NCBI RefSeq assembly: GCF_000337215.1
Contig: NZ_AOHZ01000014.1
Coordinates: forward strand, 1-64,000
Reading direction: 5' to 3'
Length of the DNA stretch: 64,000 nucleotides
DNA from: Natronolimnohabitans innermongolicus JCM 12255
GTDB taxonomy: Archaea > Halobacteriota > Halobacteria > Halobacteriales > Natrialbaceae
Shown: one piece after another, positions 45,569 to 54,917 of the stretch
Layout of the letters: the number at the start of each line of letters is the position of its first letter
Position numbering within the stretch: the stretch's first letter is position 1
Notes under the pieces: generated by a model
Seen by the model: the letters and a program-made list of their open reading frames with translations, nothing else
Told to the model about the DNA's origin: nothing
Database searches by the model: none
Program-made: the position numbers and the translations under genes

Positions 45569-45649
45569 ATCTCGTGCGTTCGGTCCCACCATCATCACTG
45601 TTCTGCTCCACGGGGCCGTCCTCTCCGGTATTTTCGATGGTAAATCATG

Positions 45650-46150
45650 TTATCGACCGCGACGAAACCGACGGATGCTCTCGACTGGATCGAACCCGAT
45701 CCCCGACCGAATTTCGGCCGGAAGCGTTGACGTCGCTGGAAACGACGCGAGCCCGTCGGCAAACGCCTCTAGATCGATCGGTACGTGGATCCGATAGCCG
45801 TAGGGCGGTCCGTCCGTAACGTGGACGGCGATCTTCTCGCGGGCGACTGACCGGCCGTCGTAACAGACGATCCGGTCGATCTCGTCGTAGGGGACGACGA
45901 TCGTCCGGTCGGCCGACTCACGAACGCCCCCGAGTCCCTGCTCGCGGTACGTCCGGGCCAGCCTGGTGGCTTCTCTCCTTGGCGTACCGGTCAACAGGCC
46001 GACGACCGGCGTGATCGTTCCGTACTCGGCGACGAGCAGGTAATCCGTGGTGAAATACAGGTCTGCAAGTCGGAGCGGGACCGTTCCGGTCATCCCGAAG
46101 TGGACGTGGACGCCGACGCTCGGCTCGGCCCCGGGACGGTCGTCGCTCAC
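45650..46150 (-). CDS. Unknown protein in the lactate locus (small PH-like fold possible)
   Basis: 166 residues, no membrane segment. It has a run of beta-strand-like stretches (LADLYFTTDYLLVAEYG, RTIVVPYDEIDRIVCYDG, KIAVHVTDGPPYGYRIHVP) that resembles a PH-like domain, with a basic helix-like middle (RREATRLARTYREQG). I do not recognise a family. It is preceded by a 4-bp overlap with the 159-residue membrane protein gene and followed by lutC, so it is probably part of the operon. Confidence 0.72.
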   Translation of the reverse strand: MSDDRPGAEPSVGVHVHFGMTGTVPLRLADLYFTTDYLLVAEYGTITPVVGLLTGTPRREATRLARTYREQGLGGVRESADRTIVVPYDEIDRIVCYDGRSVAREKIAVHVTDGPPYGYRIHVPIDLEAFADGLASFPATSTLPAEIRSGIGFDPVESIRRFRRGR

Positions 46151-46626
46151 CGACGGCCTCCGTCATCACGGCCGTCCGACGCTCGATCCTCGAGTGGGGT
46201 GGCCGAACGTGGCTCGAGGTCGTCCGCCGGTCTATTTTCGAACGCCCAGTTCAGGAGCAACACCGCACCGACAACGAACGGAACGCCGACGACGAGACGG
46301 CCGGTAAACGCGAAGAAGCCACCGACGGCGATCCCACCGAGTCCGAGCGCGATCGCGCCCCGTTGTCCGGTCGTGTACTCGCGGGCCACGCGTCCGGCAG
46401 CATCGTCGTCCGCGCCACGGTCGTCTCGGACCGCGCGCTCGGCAACGTACGTACACGCCATCACCGTGAGAACGAGGACGACGACCACCGTTTCGACCGG
46501 CTCGGAGACGGGTACACCCACCGCGTCGGGTCCAGTTCGAGTCGCGACGATGACAGCCAGTCCGCCGAGGTAGATCGCCATACGCCGTGTAGCGAGCCAC
46601 TGTAGTCTCTCGAGTACGGACGCCAT
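46147..46626 (-). CDS. Four-helix membrane protein of unknown function
   Basis: 159 residues with hydrophobic segments at about 16-30, 40-59, 95-113 and 113-130 (for example PVETVVVVLVLTVMACTYVA), and polar ends. A GTG one codon upstream (46629) is an alternative start. It overlaps the PH-like gene by 4 bp and lies 40 bp after the Nramp-like gene. No family recognised. The three-gene cluster Nramp-like, membrane protein and PH-like protein may be a transport unit. Confidence 0.72.
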   Translation of the reverse strand: MASVLERLQWLATRRMAIYLGGLAVIVATRTGPDAVGVPVSEPVETVVVVLVLTVMACTYVAERAVRDDRGADDDAAGRVAREYTTGQRGAIALGLGGIAVGGFFAFTGRLVVGVPFVVGAVLLLNWAFENRPADDLEPRSATPLEDRASDGRDDGGRR

Positions 46627-46665
46627 CACTGACCACTCGCCACCGGGGGCGGATAACTCCCGCGA

Positions 46666-48402
46666 TCAGTCCGGTCGCTCCCCGTCGTCGACGACCGCCG
46701 AGGGATCGCGTCGGTAGGTCGCGACCGCGCTCTTCCAGATCACGTACGCCTGGACCCCGAGAAAGACCAGCCAGAGGAGATAACCGCCGGGCGCACTGCC
46801 GACCACGCCGATCTCCGTTCGGAACGCCGTGAGGCCGAAATCGTGCTCGAGGGTCAGTCCCAGCAGGAGGACGCTGAGATAGCCAAAGAAGCTAGATGCC
46901 CACCACATGGCGACGACCCGTATCCAGCCCGGCGAGACGTGATCGGGGAGCCGCAGGCTGTTGATCAGCAAGATCAGGGCCGTGTACGGCCACATCATCA
47001 GCCCGGACATCGCAGCGCCAACGACGAGCAGTCCGAACGGGTTCTCGACCGGAATCGGCAACGCGAGGATCGCGATCCCCCACAGCACGAAAACAGTGAG
47101 CAGCCCCCAGAAGATTCGCGAGAGGTTCCAGCCGGCCTCCCGGCCGTAGGCCTCGTAGATGACGTCGGCGCTGTTACGGACGAACGATTCGATGATCGCA
47201 TACTGTGTCGTAAAGAGGGCGACGAAGAGGACGAGATAGACGAGCACGCCGCCGAGCACGCTCAACTGGGGGACAATCTCGTAGAGCCACATGCTCACCG
47301 CGTCGCGGTCGGTGCCCGCAGCGTACTGTGCTGCGATCGCCATCATCGCGGTCGAGACCGCAAGGAGCCCGACGACGAACGTCAGGAAATGCTCGAGTCG
47401 TGCGACCCGCCACCAGGCCGTCCACCGCTTTCGGTTCCGCTCCGTCGGTCGTGGGAAAAAGCCGTCACGCTGGACCGGTTCTGGCTCGTCGCCGATGAGA
47501 GGGTTTTTGACCCGCCCCTGGTATTTCCCCATTCCGTATCCCTTCTCGCGCACCCAGAGACTCTGTGAGAGGTTGAGATAGCCCCCAGCCCCGGCGAACG
47601 CGACCCCGCCGAGGAACGCGGCGATCTCGGTTTCGGGTGGAAGGCTTCCGAAGCTCACTGCACCGCCGGGAACCGACCCGAGTTCGGGGAATGCGCCGGC
47701 TACGAGAAAGAGGACGAGCGCGAGGACGGACGTCAACGCGACGAGAGCGAGCTGTATCCGTTCGACGATGTTGTACATGAGCGGCGTCAGCTGGTAGGTG
47801 AGCCAGACGACGATCATCAGGACGATCCCGAACGCCCGCCAGCCGGGGAGTTCGTATCTGCCGACGGTGAGGTCGTATCCGCCGATCCCGATACCGCTTG
47901 CGCCGACCTCGGCAGCACTCGCCGCCCACCCCGGCCAGCCGAGGCTGACGAGACCAAGCCCCAGGAACACGAGCGGCCAGACGGGGTGGACGCGATCGAA
48001 TGCGCGAAAGACGCTCTCGCCGGTGAGCAACGTCCAGCGCTGAATCTCCGTGTTGATCACGAACTGCGTGAGGACGCCGATCCAGAACGCCCAGTACAGC
48101 GCCCAGCCGTACTGAGCGATCAGACCGGGCCAGAACAGCGTCTCCCCGCTCCCGAGCGAGGCACCGAGCATGATCGCACTCGGCCCGACGAGGTGTCCGA
48201 CTCTCGGCACCTTCGGGAGATCGAGCAGGCGAAAGCGTCCGCCGGTCCCTCGCTCCGGCGCGGTCTCGTCTTCGGGCGCGACCTCGAGGTTGTCGTAGGC
48301 GACGGGGACGTACGTCGAGGCGCGGTACCCCGTGGCGTCCTCGTCGTCGACGTAGACGTCGTCGTCATCGGCGTCGGCGGTCCGGGCCGATCGGTCAGTC
48401 AC
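46666..48402 (-). CDS. Divergent Nramp-like transporter
   Basis: 578 residues with about 11 transmembrane helices. The start of the membrane part, VGHLVGPSAIMLGASLGSGE, fits the first Nramp helix, but the metal-binding DPGN motif of that helix is replaced by LGSGE, and I see no MPH motif in the sixth helix. Flanking text such as FVINTEIQRWTLLTGES and LSQSLWVREKGYGMG is typical of a haloarchaeal subgroup annotated as Nramp. It may not move divalent metals; neighbours suggest a role linked to lactate or another carboxylate. The N-terminal ~55 residues are acidic and cytosolic. Confidence 0.83.
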   Translation of the reverse strand: MTDRSARTADADDDDVYVDDEDATGYRASTYVPVAYDNLEVAPEDETAPERGTGGRFRLLDLPKVPRVGHLVGPSAIMLGASLGSGETLFWPGLIAQYGWALYWAFWIGVLTQFVINTEIQRWTLLTGESVFRAFDRVHPVWPLVFLGLGLVSLGWPGWAASAAEVGASGIGIGGYDLTVGRYELPGWRAFGIVLMIVVWLTYQLTPLMYNIVERIQLALVALTSVLALVLFLVAGAFPELGSVPGGAVSFGSLPPETEIAAFLGGVAFAGAGGYLNLSQSLWVREKGYGMGKYQGRVKNPLIGDEPEPVQRDGFFPRPTERNRKRWTAWWRVARLEHFLTFVVGLLAVSTAMMAIAAQYAAGTDRDAVSMWLYEIVPQLSVLGGVLVYLVLFVALFTTQYAIIESFVRNSADVIYEAYGREAGWNLSRIFWGLLTVFVLWGIAILALPIPVENPFGLLVVGAAMSGLMMWPYTALILLINSLRLPDHVSPGWIRVVAMWWASSFFGYLSVLLLGLTLEHDFGLTAFRTEIGVVGSAPGGYLLWLVFLGVQAYVIWKSAVATYRRDPSAVVDDGERPD

Positions 48403-48600
48403 GGGTGGACACCTCCGTCGATAGCCCGTCAGCGGCCGGACATCCCGAACCGATCCCGGCCCGTCGACGACGTCGGTTCACGCCACGAACCTGGCGTACC
48501 ATCGTAGTAAACGTATTGTTCGCGAGCGGTCGTCCATCGACAGCCGCCAGACGATCGAACCCTCGAGGATTCGGTCCGATATATCGGGCACGGAACGCCA

Positions 48601-49164
48601 TTAGCCGCCGAGGTAGTGCCAGATGTGGCCCCGTTCCTGGGGTGGATCGACGCCGGGAAGTTCTCGCAGCGCGGGCTGGATCGCGTTCCACCATCCTTCT
48701 GCCGTCTCGAACCCGGCCGGGTATTGGGGAAACACGTCCTGCAGGAAGTCCGACTTCTTCGCACTGGGATTCTCCGTGAGATATTCGTAGGAGGCATGCA
48801 GTGCCTCTCGGCGGTCCTCGAGAGTCTCACCGGTACCCGGTAACTCCACCTCGTTCATCGCAGACCGTACGGCCGTCGGAACGGAGTCGTCCCGACCGGA
48901 TGGTTCGTGAGTGGGCGTCTCGAGTGGTTTCCACCAGACACGTCCTCGAGCGCCGACTTTGCGCGTCTCGAGAACCCCGTCTTCGACGAGTTCGTTCAGT
49001 TTGTTGTGGGCCGTCCGACGCGAGCAGTCGAGCGCCTCCATCACGTCACCGGCGGTCAGCGGTCGTGCACGGTCCGTCCGCGATTCGAACACTTCGAGGG
49101 CGTCGCTCGCGGGAATCCGGTCGACGTACTGGCCGTTCTCGTTTCGTTCCCGATCGCGCGCCAT
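48601..49164 (-). CDS. Helix-turn-helix transcriptional regulator of the lactate locus
   Basis: 187 residues. The winged-helix part is TAGDVMEALDCSRRTAHNKL with NELVEDGVLETRKVGARGRVWW. The C-terminal half is a helical region with ASYEYLTENPSAKKSDFLQD and GWWNAIQPALRELPGVDPP, ending in IWHYLGG. Position between the divergent lactate operons and next to a 20-bp palindrome suggests local control. I used the ATG at 49164. A 200-bp gap to the Nramp-like gene holds nothing else I can see. Confidence 0.8.
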   Translation of the reverse strand: MARDRERNENGQYVDRIPASDALEVFESRTDRARPLTAGDVMEALDCSRRTAHNKLNELVEDGVLETRKVGARGRVWWKPLETPTHEPSGRDDSVPTAVRSAMNEVELPGTGETLEDRREALHASYEYLTENPSAKKSDFLQDVFPQYPAGFETAEGWWNAIQPALRELPGVDPPQERGHIWHYLGG

Positions 49165-49240
49165 ACTCGAGACACCTCGTCGGGGACCGCATAAACCTTT
49201 ACACACAACTGTGGCGACTGATTCAGACAACTGAATTGGC

Positions 49241-49260
49241 CGATACACACGTATGTATCG
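49241..49260. promoter_or_regulatory. 20-bp near-perfect palindrome, candidate operator
   Basis: cgatacacacgtatgtatcg matches its own reverse complement at 18 of 20 positions. It lies 77 bp upstream of the regulator gene start and about 300 bp before the permease start, in the divergent control region. A typical dimeric HTH operator. Confidence 0.55.
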
Positions 49261-49507
49261 TCGCTGTGACCGTCACGGCGTCGGACGGTAATACCGTGTA
49301 GAGCGTCTCAAACAGAATATTTGCCGTTACATACAACTACACTGGACTCTCGTTTCGATCGGTACCGATCGGCAAAACCGTCGTGACAGCCGCGGACACC
49401 GCCGCTACCGGTCTACAGCCGTTTTATACAGTCCTTTCGACGTGAAAAGTGAGAATAACGCGTCAACGACCGTTACAGACGCCGTTCCGAACTCGCCTGT
49501 TCGATAG

Positions 49508-49515
49508 TTATATAT
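49508..49515 (+). promoter_or_regulatory. TATA box for the permease operon
   Basis: ttatatat, which predicts transcription from about 49537. An ATG at 49540 there opens only a 25-codon frame ([12 protein letters not shown]...) that ends inside the permease start at 49617; the permease ATG at 49559 is about 20 nt into the mRNA. The rest of 49165-49558 shows only the palindrome. Confidence 0.55.
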
Positions 49516-49558
49516 GATGGATATCCTCATCCTCTGACGATGCCAGACCGAATTCACG

Positions 49559-51373
49559 ATGAAACGAAGCGTGGTATCGCAACACTCTGGACGAATGCCG
49601 GTGATGGCGGTGCTTAGCAGTGCAGTGCTGGCGCTTTTACCGCTCGTCGTCGTCGCCGTTCTGTTGGTCGGATTTCTGTGGCCGGCCGAGCGAGCGATGC
49701 CGGTCGCGTGGCTCGTCGCGGCGGTCGTCGGCTTTGCGATCTGGGACATGCCAGTCGAGTGGATCGCCGCCGCGAGTATCCGTGGCGGACTGGCCGCACT
49801 CGAGATCCTCTGGATCGTCTTCGGTGCGCTCGTGTTGTTGTACACGCTGATGCGCTCCGGAGCGGTCGATACGATCAACGATGCGTTTGCCTCGATCAGT
49901 GAGGATCGACGCGTCCAGGTCGTGTTGCTCGGGTTCTTTCTCGCGACCTTCATCGAGGGCGTCGCCGGCTTCGGGACGCCCGCAGCCGTCGTCGCACCGC
50001 TGTTGCTCGCACTCGGCTTCCCGGCGCTTGCCGCAGTCGTCGCGGCACTCGTCGGTCACGCCGTCGCGACGGTGTTCGGAGCGGTCGGAACGCCGATCAT
50101 CGTCGGCTACGAGCAACCGCTCGGGAGCGTCGAGCCGACGATAGCCACCGAAGGGATGTCGGTCGCGAGCTATTCGGCCTCGGCGGCCGGCTGGGCTGCC
50201 GTGTTCAACGGTATCCTCGGCGTGTTGATGCCGCTTTTCGCCGTCGGAATGGTCGTCTACTTCTTCGGCGACCCAGACGAGCGGTCGCTGGCCCCGCTTC
50301 GAGGTGTGGTTCCGCTCTGTCTGGTCTCCGGCGTCTCGTTTGCCGTCCCGTACGCACTGACGGCGTGGTTCATCGGTCCCGAGCTTCCGTCGCTGCTCGC
50401 CGCGATGGTCGGTGGCGCCGTCGTCGTCGGCCTGCTCAGGGCCGGCTACCTCGAGCCCGACGACACCTGGGAGTTCCCACCCCGCGACGAGTGGCCCGAC
50501 CACTGGGTCGGGACCATCGAACCGGGCGGTGATGGGACGGGCGCTGCGACCGGTAGCGAGCACTCGATGTCGTTGCTGCGTGCGTGGTCGCCGTACCTGA
50601 TCCTCGTCGTGTTGCTGATCGGTACCCGGGTTATCGAAGCGGTCGCCGAGCGACTAGAGGGAGATCCCGTCGTGTCGATCGAAACCGGCCTCGGTACCTT
50701 CTCGATCGGTCCGGTCCTCGAGTGGTCAGCGATTCTCGGGACCGAACTGGGCGGCGCGATCAGCTGGGCGTACGTCCCCGGCACCTGGCTCGTGGTCAGC
50801 GCGCTGATCGCCGTTCCGCTGTTTCGGATGGACGCCGACGAGGTCGTCGGCGCATGGCGTGACGCCGGCAGCAAAATCGTCTCGCCGCTGATCGCGCTCG
50901 TGTTCGTCATCGCGATGGTCGAGATCATGCTCGAGACCGACGCCCACGTCGAAGCTGACGTCGTGGCGGCCGCCTCGGTCCCTGACGGGAGCATGATCGT
51001 CGTGCTCGCGGAAGCGACCGCGACGGTGATCGGGCCCGCATACCCGATGATCGCCCCGGCTGTCGGCGCGCTCGGTGCCTTCATCGCCGGTTCGATTACG
51101 GTCAGTAACATTACCTTCAGCGCGTTCCAGTTCGAAGTCGCCCAGACACTCGACATGCCGACGCAGATCCTGGTCGGTGCCCAGTCTATCGGTGGCGCGA
51201 TCGGGAACGTCATCGCGATCCACAACGTGATCGCCGCACTCGCGACGGTCGGCCTCGTTGGGAAGACCGGACGCGTCGTCCGGCTCAATCTTATCCCTGT
51301 CGCGTACTATCTGCTCGTGGGCGGTATTCTAACGACAATCGCCGTCTACGTGCTGTTTCCGACGATCTTCTAA
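49559..51373 (+). CDS. lctP: L-lactate permease family protein
   Basis: 604 residues with about 13 transmembrane helices. The LctP core begins [20 protein letters not shown] (EGxxGFGTP is characteristic) and continues through [15 protein letters not shown] and [20 protein letters not shown], with the ending AIHNVIAA...[11 protein letters not shown]. The family takes up lactate or glycolate with protons or sodium. ATGs at 49595 and 49604 give a shorter N-terminus more like the family. It leads directly into the FAD/Fe-S dehydrogenase gene 60 bp downstream. Confidence 0.92.
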   Translation: MKRSVVSQHSGRMPVMAVLSSAVLALLPLVVVAVLLVGFLWPAERAMPVAWLVAAVVGFAIWDMPVEWIAAASIRGGLAALEILWIVFGALVLLYTLMRSGAVDTINDAFASISEDRRVQVVLLGFFLATFIEGVAGFGTPAAVVAPLLLALGFPALAAVVAALVGHAVATVFGAVGTPIIVGYEQPLGSVEPTIATEGMSVASYSASAAGWAAVFNGILGVLMPLFAVGMVVYFFGDPDERSLAPLRGVVPLCLVSGVSFAVPYALTAWFIGPELPSLLAAMVGGAVVVGLLRAGYLEPDDTWEFPPRDEWPDHWVGTIEPGGDGTGAATGSEHSMSLLRAWSPYLILVVLLIGTRVIEAVAERLEGDPVVSIETGLGTFSIGPVLEWSAILGTELGGAISWAYVPGTWLVVSALIAVPLFRMDADEVVGAWRDAGSKIVSPLIALVFVIAMVEIMLETDAHVEADVVAAASVPDGSMIVVLAEATATVIGPAYPMIAPAVGALGAFIAGSITVSNITFSAFQFEVAQTLDMPTQILVGAQSIGGAIGNVIAIHNVIAALATVGLVGKTGRVVRLNLIPVAYYLLVGGILTTIAVYVLFPTIF

Positions 51374-51433
51374 GCATCGACCACTGACCGTCTATCAGTT
51401 AGCCACCCAAACGTTCCCCCCTCATCGAATCCA

Positions 51434-54400
51434 ATGACGATCACACCACCCACCGAACGTGACCCAGCCAACGATCCGAACGCCAACTACGATTACCGAA
51501 GCGACGACGTCGAACGACCCGACCTCGTCGCCGACCTCGAGCGGCGAGTCGAAGGTGACGTTCGCTTCGACTCCTACTCCCGACAGCTGTACGCGACCGA
51601 CGCGAGTATCTACGAGGTGACGCCGATCGGCGTCGTCTTCCCGCGATCGACCGCCGACGTCGCTCGCGTCGTCTCCTACTGTGCTGACAACGAGATTCCC
51701 GTCCTCCCGCGGGGCGGCGGCACCAGCCTCGCCGGCCAGACGGTCAACGAGGCCGTCGTTCTCGATTTCACGACGTACATGGACGACGTCGTAGAGATCG
51801 ACCCCGACGAGCGACTGGCGACCACCCAGCCGGGGATCTACCTCGAGTCGCTCAACGAGGAACTCGAGCCCCACGACCTGAAGTTCGCACCTGACCCGGC
51901 GTGGGGCGACAAGAGCGCGCTCGGCGGCGCGATCGGGAACAACTCGACGGGCGCACACTCCCTGCAGTACGGCAAGACCGACGCCTACGTCGAGGAGGTC
52001 GAGGTCGTCCTCGCGGACGGCACTGTCACGACCTTCGGCGAGGTCACCATCGAAGAGGTTCCGGAACTCGCCGACGGTGACGACCTCGAGTCGGCGATCT
52101 ACGCGGCAGTCGCCCGAATTCTCGAGGAGGAGGGCGAACTCATCGATGACGCCTATCCCGACCTGAAGCGAAACGTCTCCGGATACAATCTCGACTGGCT
52201 CGTCGAGGACGCCTATGGCGGCGAACGCGGTGTCGGCGAACCCGACGCCGAGGGTGGGACGATCAACCTCGCGAAACTCCTCTGTGGCAGCGAGGGAACC
52301 CTCGCGGTCGTCACCGAGGCGACCGTCTCGCTCGAGCCGATTCCCGAGGAAAAGAGCATGGCGTTGCTCGCCTACGACACGGTACTCGAGGCGATGGACG
52401 ACGTCGAGCCGATCGTCGAACACGACCCGGCCGCAGTCGAAGTGCTCGACGACGTAATGATCGACCTCGCGCGGAACACACCCGAGTTCGCACCCGTGAC
52501 AGAGATCCTTCCCGACGGAACGGCCGCGGTCTTGATCGTCGAGTTCTACGCCGACGACGTCGCCGACGGCAAACGGAAGGTCGCAAATCTGCTCGCGGAT
52601 CGCTGTCCGAGCGTCGATCCGGACGGCGAAGCCGACGACGAAGACGAGCGGACGATCACGGAGACGGAGACGCTGGCGTTCGACGCCGTCGAGGCCTACG
52701 ACGCCGACAGTCGCACGAAGATCTGGAAACTGCGTAAATCCGGCCTCCCGATCCTGCTCTCGCGGACGACCGACGAGAAACACGTCGCCTTCATCGAGGA
52801 CACCGGTATCCCGCCGGAGAACCTCCGAGCGTTCGTCGCCGACTTCCAGGAGGTCCTCGAGGACCACGACACCTACGCCAGCTTCTACGCCCACGCCGGG
52901 CCGGGCGTCTTACACATCCGGCCGCTGGTGAACACGAAGACCGACACGGGACTCGAGGAGATGGAATCGATCACCGACGCCGTCACCGACCTCGTCGTCG
53001 AATACGACGGCTCCGTCTCGGGCGAACACGGCGACGGACGGGCCCGCACCCAGTGGAACCGGAAACTGTACGGCGAGGAGGTCTGGGAGATCTTCCAGGA
53101 GCTGAAGACGGCGTTCGACCCCGACTGGCTGCTCAACCCTGGCCAGGTCGTCTTCCGCGACGACGACCCGACCGACATGACCGAAAACCACCGCTTCGGC
53201 CCCGACTACGAGTTCGACGCCGGCTTCGAACCGGTCCTGGAGTGGGACAACGACCAGGGCTTTCAGGGAATGACCGAACTCTGTCACGGCTGTGGCGGCT
53301 GTCGTGGCGAACAGTCCACGACCGGCGGCGTGATGTGTCCGACCTTCCGGGCCGAAGACGAGGAGATCCTCTCGACACGTGGTCGGGCGAACATGCTCCG
53401 GCAGGCGATGAGCGGCGACCTCGATCCCGACGAACAGTTCGACGACGAGTTCGTCGAAGAGGTACTCGACCTCTGTATCGGCTGTAAGGGCTGTAAACAC
53501 GACTGTCCGAGCGGGGTCGACATGGCCAAGCTCAAAGCCGAACTTACCTACGAACACCACAAGCGAAACGGCGTCTCGCTTCGCGATCGGTTCTTTACGA
53601 ACTTCGAGACGATCGCGAAGGTCGGTTCCGCGACTGCCCCAGTCTCGAACTGGGTGGCGAAGCTGCCCGGCAGCGGCGTCCTCACCGAGAAAGTACTCGG
53701 CATCTCCCGGGAGCGGGACCTCCCGACGTTCGAGCGCAACACGTTCGCGAAACGCGTCGCGGACCGTCGACCCGCGGTGGCGGCCCACGAGGCCGATCAC
53801 AAGGTCGTCCTCGTGCCCGACATCTATACCAACCACGAGTATCCCGAGGCCGGCGACGCAGCCCTCGAGGTGCTCGAGGCCGCCGGTGTCCACGTCGAGG
53901 TCGCCGACCCGCGAGACGTGGGCCGCCCGGCCTACTCGAAAGGGCTGCTCGATCAGGCCGCCGAGGACGCGACGGAAACCGTCCACGAACTCCTGCCGTA
54001 CGTCGAGGAGGGCTACGACGTGGTGTTGATCGAGCCCTCCGACGCCGTCATGGTGCAGTCGGACTACCTCGATCTGTTCGATCACCCGGAGGTCGAGGCA
54101 GTTGCCTCGAGCACCTACGGTGTCTGTGAGTATCTCGATCAGTTCGATCTCGACGCCGAGATCGCCTTCGATGCCCCCGACGAGCACCTCGCCTACCACG
54201 GCCACTGCCACCAGAAGGCCCACGCGAAAGACCACCACGCCGTCGGCGTGCTCCGGCGTGCGGGCTATGCGGTCGATCCCCTCGACTCGACGTGCTGTGG
54301 GATGGCCGGCTCCTTCGGCTACGAGGTCGAACACTACTCGATGAGCAAGGCGATCGGCGAGGTCCTCTACGAACAGGTCGACGACAGCGCGGCCGAGCGC

Positions 54401-54514
54401 GTCGTCGCCCCCGGCGCATCCTGTCGCACTCAACTCGAGGACCGTCCCGGCGCGACCGAGGAACCCCCGACACCGATCGAGGTCGTCGCCGAGGCACTCG
54501 CCGAGCGACGATAG
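51434..54514 (+). CDS. D-lactate dehydrogenase-like FAD-binding and Fe-S oxidase
   Basis: 1026 residues. The FAD-binding PP-loop domain (VLPRGGGTSLAGQTVNE near residue 95) and FAD-oxidase C domain lead to a GlcF-like part with ferredoxin cysteines C617-x2-C620-x2-C623 and C681-x2-C684-x2-C687-x3-C691, then CCG motifs (HCHQKA and TCCGMAGSFGY). Such fusions of GlcD and GlcF oxidise D-lactate or 2-hydroxyglutarate, passing electrons to quinone or cytochrome. Placement after LctP supports lactate. Its last ~430 residues are similar to those of the LutBA fusion, including SATAPVSNW. Confidence 0.92.
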   Translation: MTITPPTERDPANDPNANYDYRSDDVERPDLVADLERRVEGDVRFDSYSRQLYATDASIYEVTPIGVVFPRSTADVARVVSYCADNEIPVLPRGGGTSLAGQTVNEAVVLDFTTYMDDVVEIDPDERLATTQPGIYLESLNEELEPHDLKFAPDPAWGDKSALGGAIGNNSTGAHSLQYGKTDAYVEEVEVVLADGTVTTFGEVTIEEVPELADGDDLESAIYAAVARILEEEGELIDDAYPDLKRNVSGYNLDWLVEDAYGGERGVGEPDAEGGTINLAKLLCGSEGTLAVVTEATVSLEPIPEEKSMALLAYDTVLEAMDDVEPIVEHDPAAVEVLDDVMIDLARNTPEFAPVTEILPDGTAAVLIVEFYADDVADGKRKVANLLADRCPSVDPDGEADDEDERTITETETLAFDAVEAYDADSRTKIWKLRKSGLPILLSRTTDEKHVAFIEDTGIPPENLRAFVADFQEVLEDHDTYASFYAHAGPGVLHIRPLVNTKTDTGLEEMESITDAVTDLVVEYDGSVSGEHGDGRARTQWNRKLYGEEVWEIFQELKTAFDPDWLLNPGQVVFRDDDPTDMTENHRFGPDYEFDAGFEPVLEWDNDQGFQGMTELCHGCGGCRGEQSTTGGVMCPTFRAEDEEILSTRGRANMLRQAMSGDLDPDEQFDDEFVEEVLDLCIGCKGCKHDCPSGVDMAKLKAELTYEHHKRNGVSLRDRFFTNFETIAKVGSATAPVSNWVAKLPGSGVLTEKVLGISRERDLPTFERNTFAKRVADRRPAVAAHEADHKVVLVPDIYTNHEYPEAGDAALEVLEAAGVHVEVADPRDVGRPAYSKGLLDQAAEDATETVHELLPYVEEGYDVVLIEPSDAVMVQSDYLDLFDHPEVEAVASSTYGVCEYLDQFDLDAEIAFDAPDEHLAYHGHCHQKAHAKDHHAVGVLRRAGYAVDPLDSTCCGMAGSFGYEVEHYSMSKAIGEVLYEQVDDSAAERVVAPGASCRTQLEDRPGATEEPPTPIEVVAEALAERR

Positions 54515-54835
54515 ACACGGTCGATGCGGACTGCTGTACCGAGTTCCCGCCGATCGTCGCCCCCGTCCTGGCGATCGACGGGCAGTGACGACAGGAGACC
54601 GTAGAAACGAGGTCCCGGGTTCGGCGACGACGGCCGACAACGGCCGACGTGCGATCTCATCGACAGCTCGAGCGCTCGAGCGCCCTACTCGAGGTCCATC
54701 GACTCCTGGCGATCGGTCGTTCACTTCGCGATGTCTTTGATCGCGGGCTCCGCGAGCGTGATCTCGATGACCCGTGTCTCACTCGAGAGCGACACGCGAC
54801 CGGTCGGAACGGGGCCGAGTGTTGCCCGCTGCGTC
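54515..54835. other. Intergenic region after the dehydrogenase
   Basis: 321 bp without a convincing gene. Just after the stop there is a half-copy of the stop-associated element (gcggactgctgtaccgagtt at 54537-54556). A minus-strand frame of 38 codons (54721-54837, MTQRATLGPVPTGR...) begins inside the 82-bp element and is too short and isolated to call. Confidence 0.4.
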
Positions 54836-54917
54836 ATACGGGTTACTGTCCGGCAGGTCCGGCGCACCCGCGACCCGGGCGACGGTTGCGCCGGAACATT
54901 GGTACAGCAATCCGTCT
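54836..54917. repeat. 82-bp stop-codon-associated element, copy 3
   Basis: 82 bp abutting the halorhodopsin TGA at 54917-54919. Its reverse complement aligns without gaps to 13616-13697, with an identical gcccgggtcgcgggtgcgcc core and imperfect terminal inverted repeats atacgggttactgtcc and ggtacagcaatccgtct. Confidence 0.82.

Noticed and set aside
49405-49953. 182-codon minus-strand frame over the permease start
   Set aside because: Shadow frame over the LctP N-terminus and control region; Ser/Thr-rich without a pattern.
54721-54837. 38-codon minus-strand frame after the 82-bp element
   Set aside because: Start codon lies inside the repeat; no similarity to known proteins and no promoter in view.
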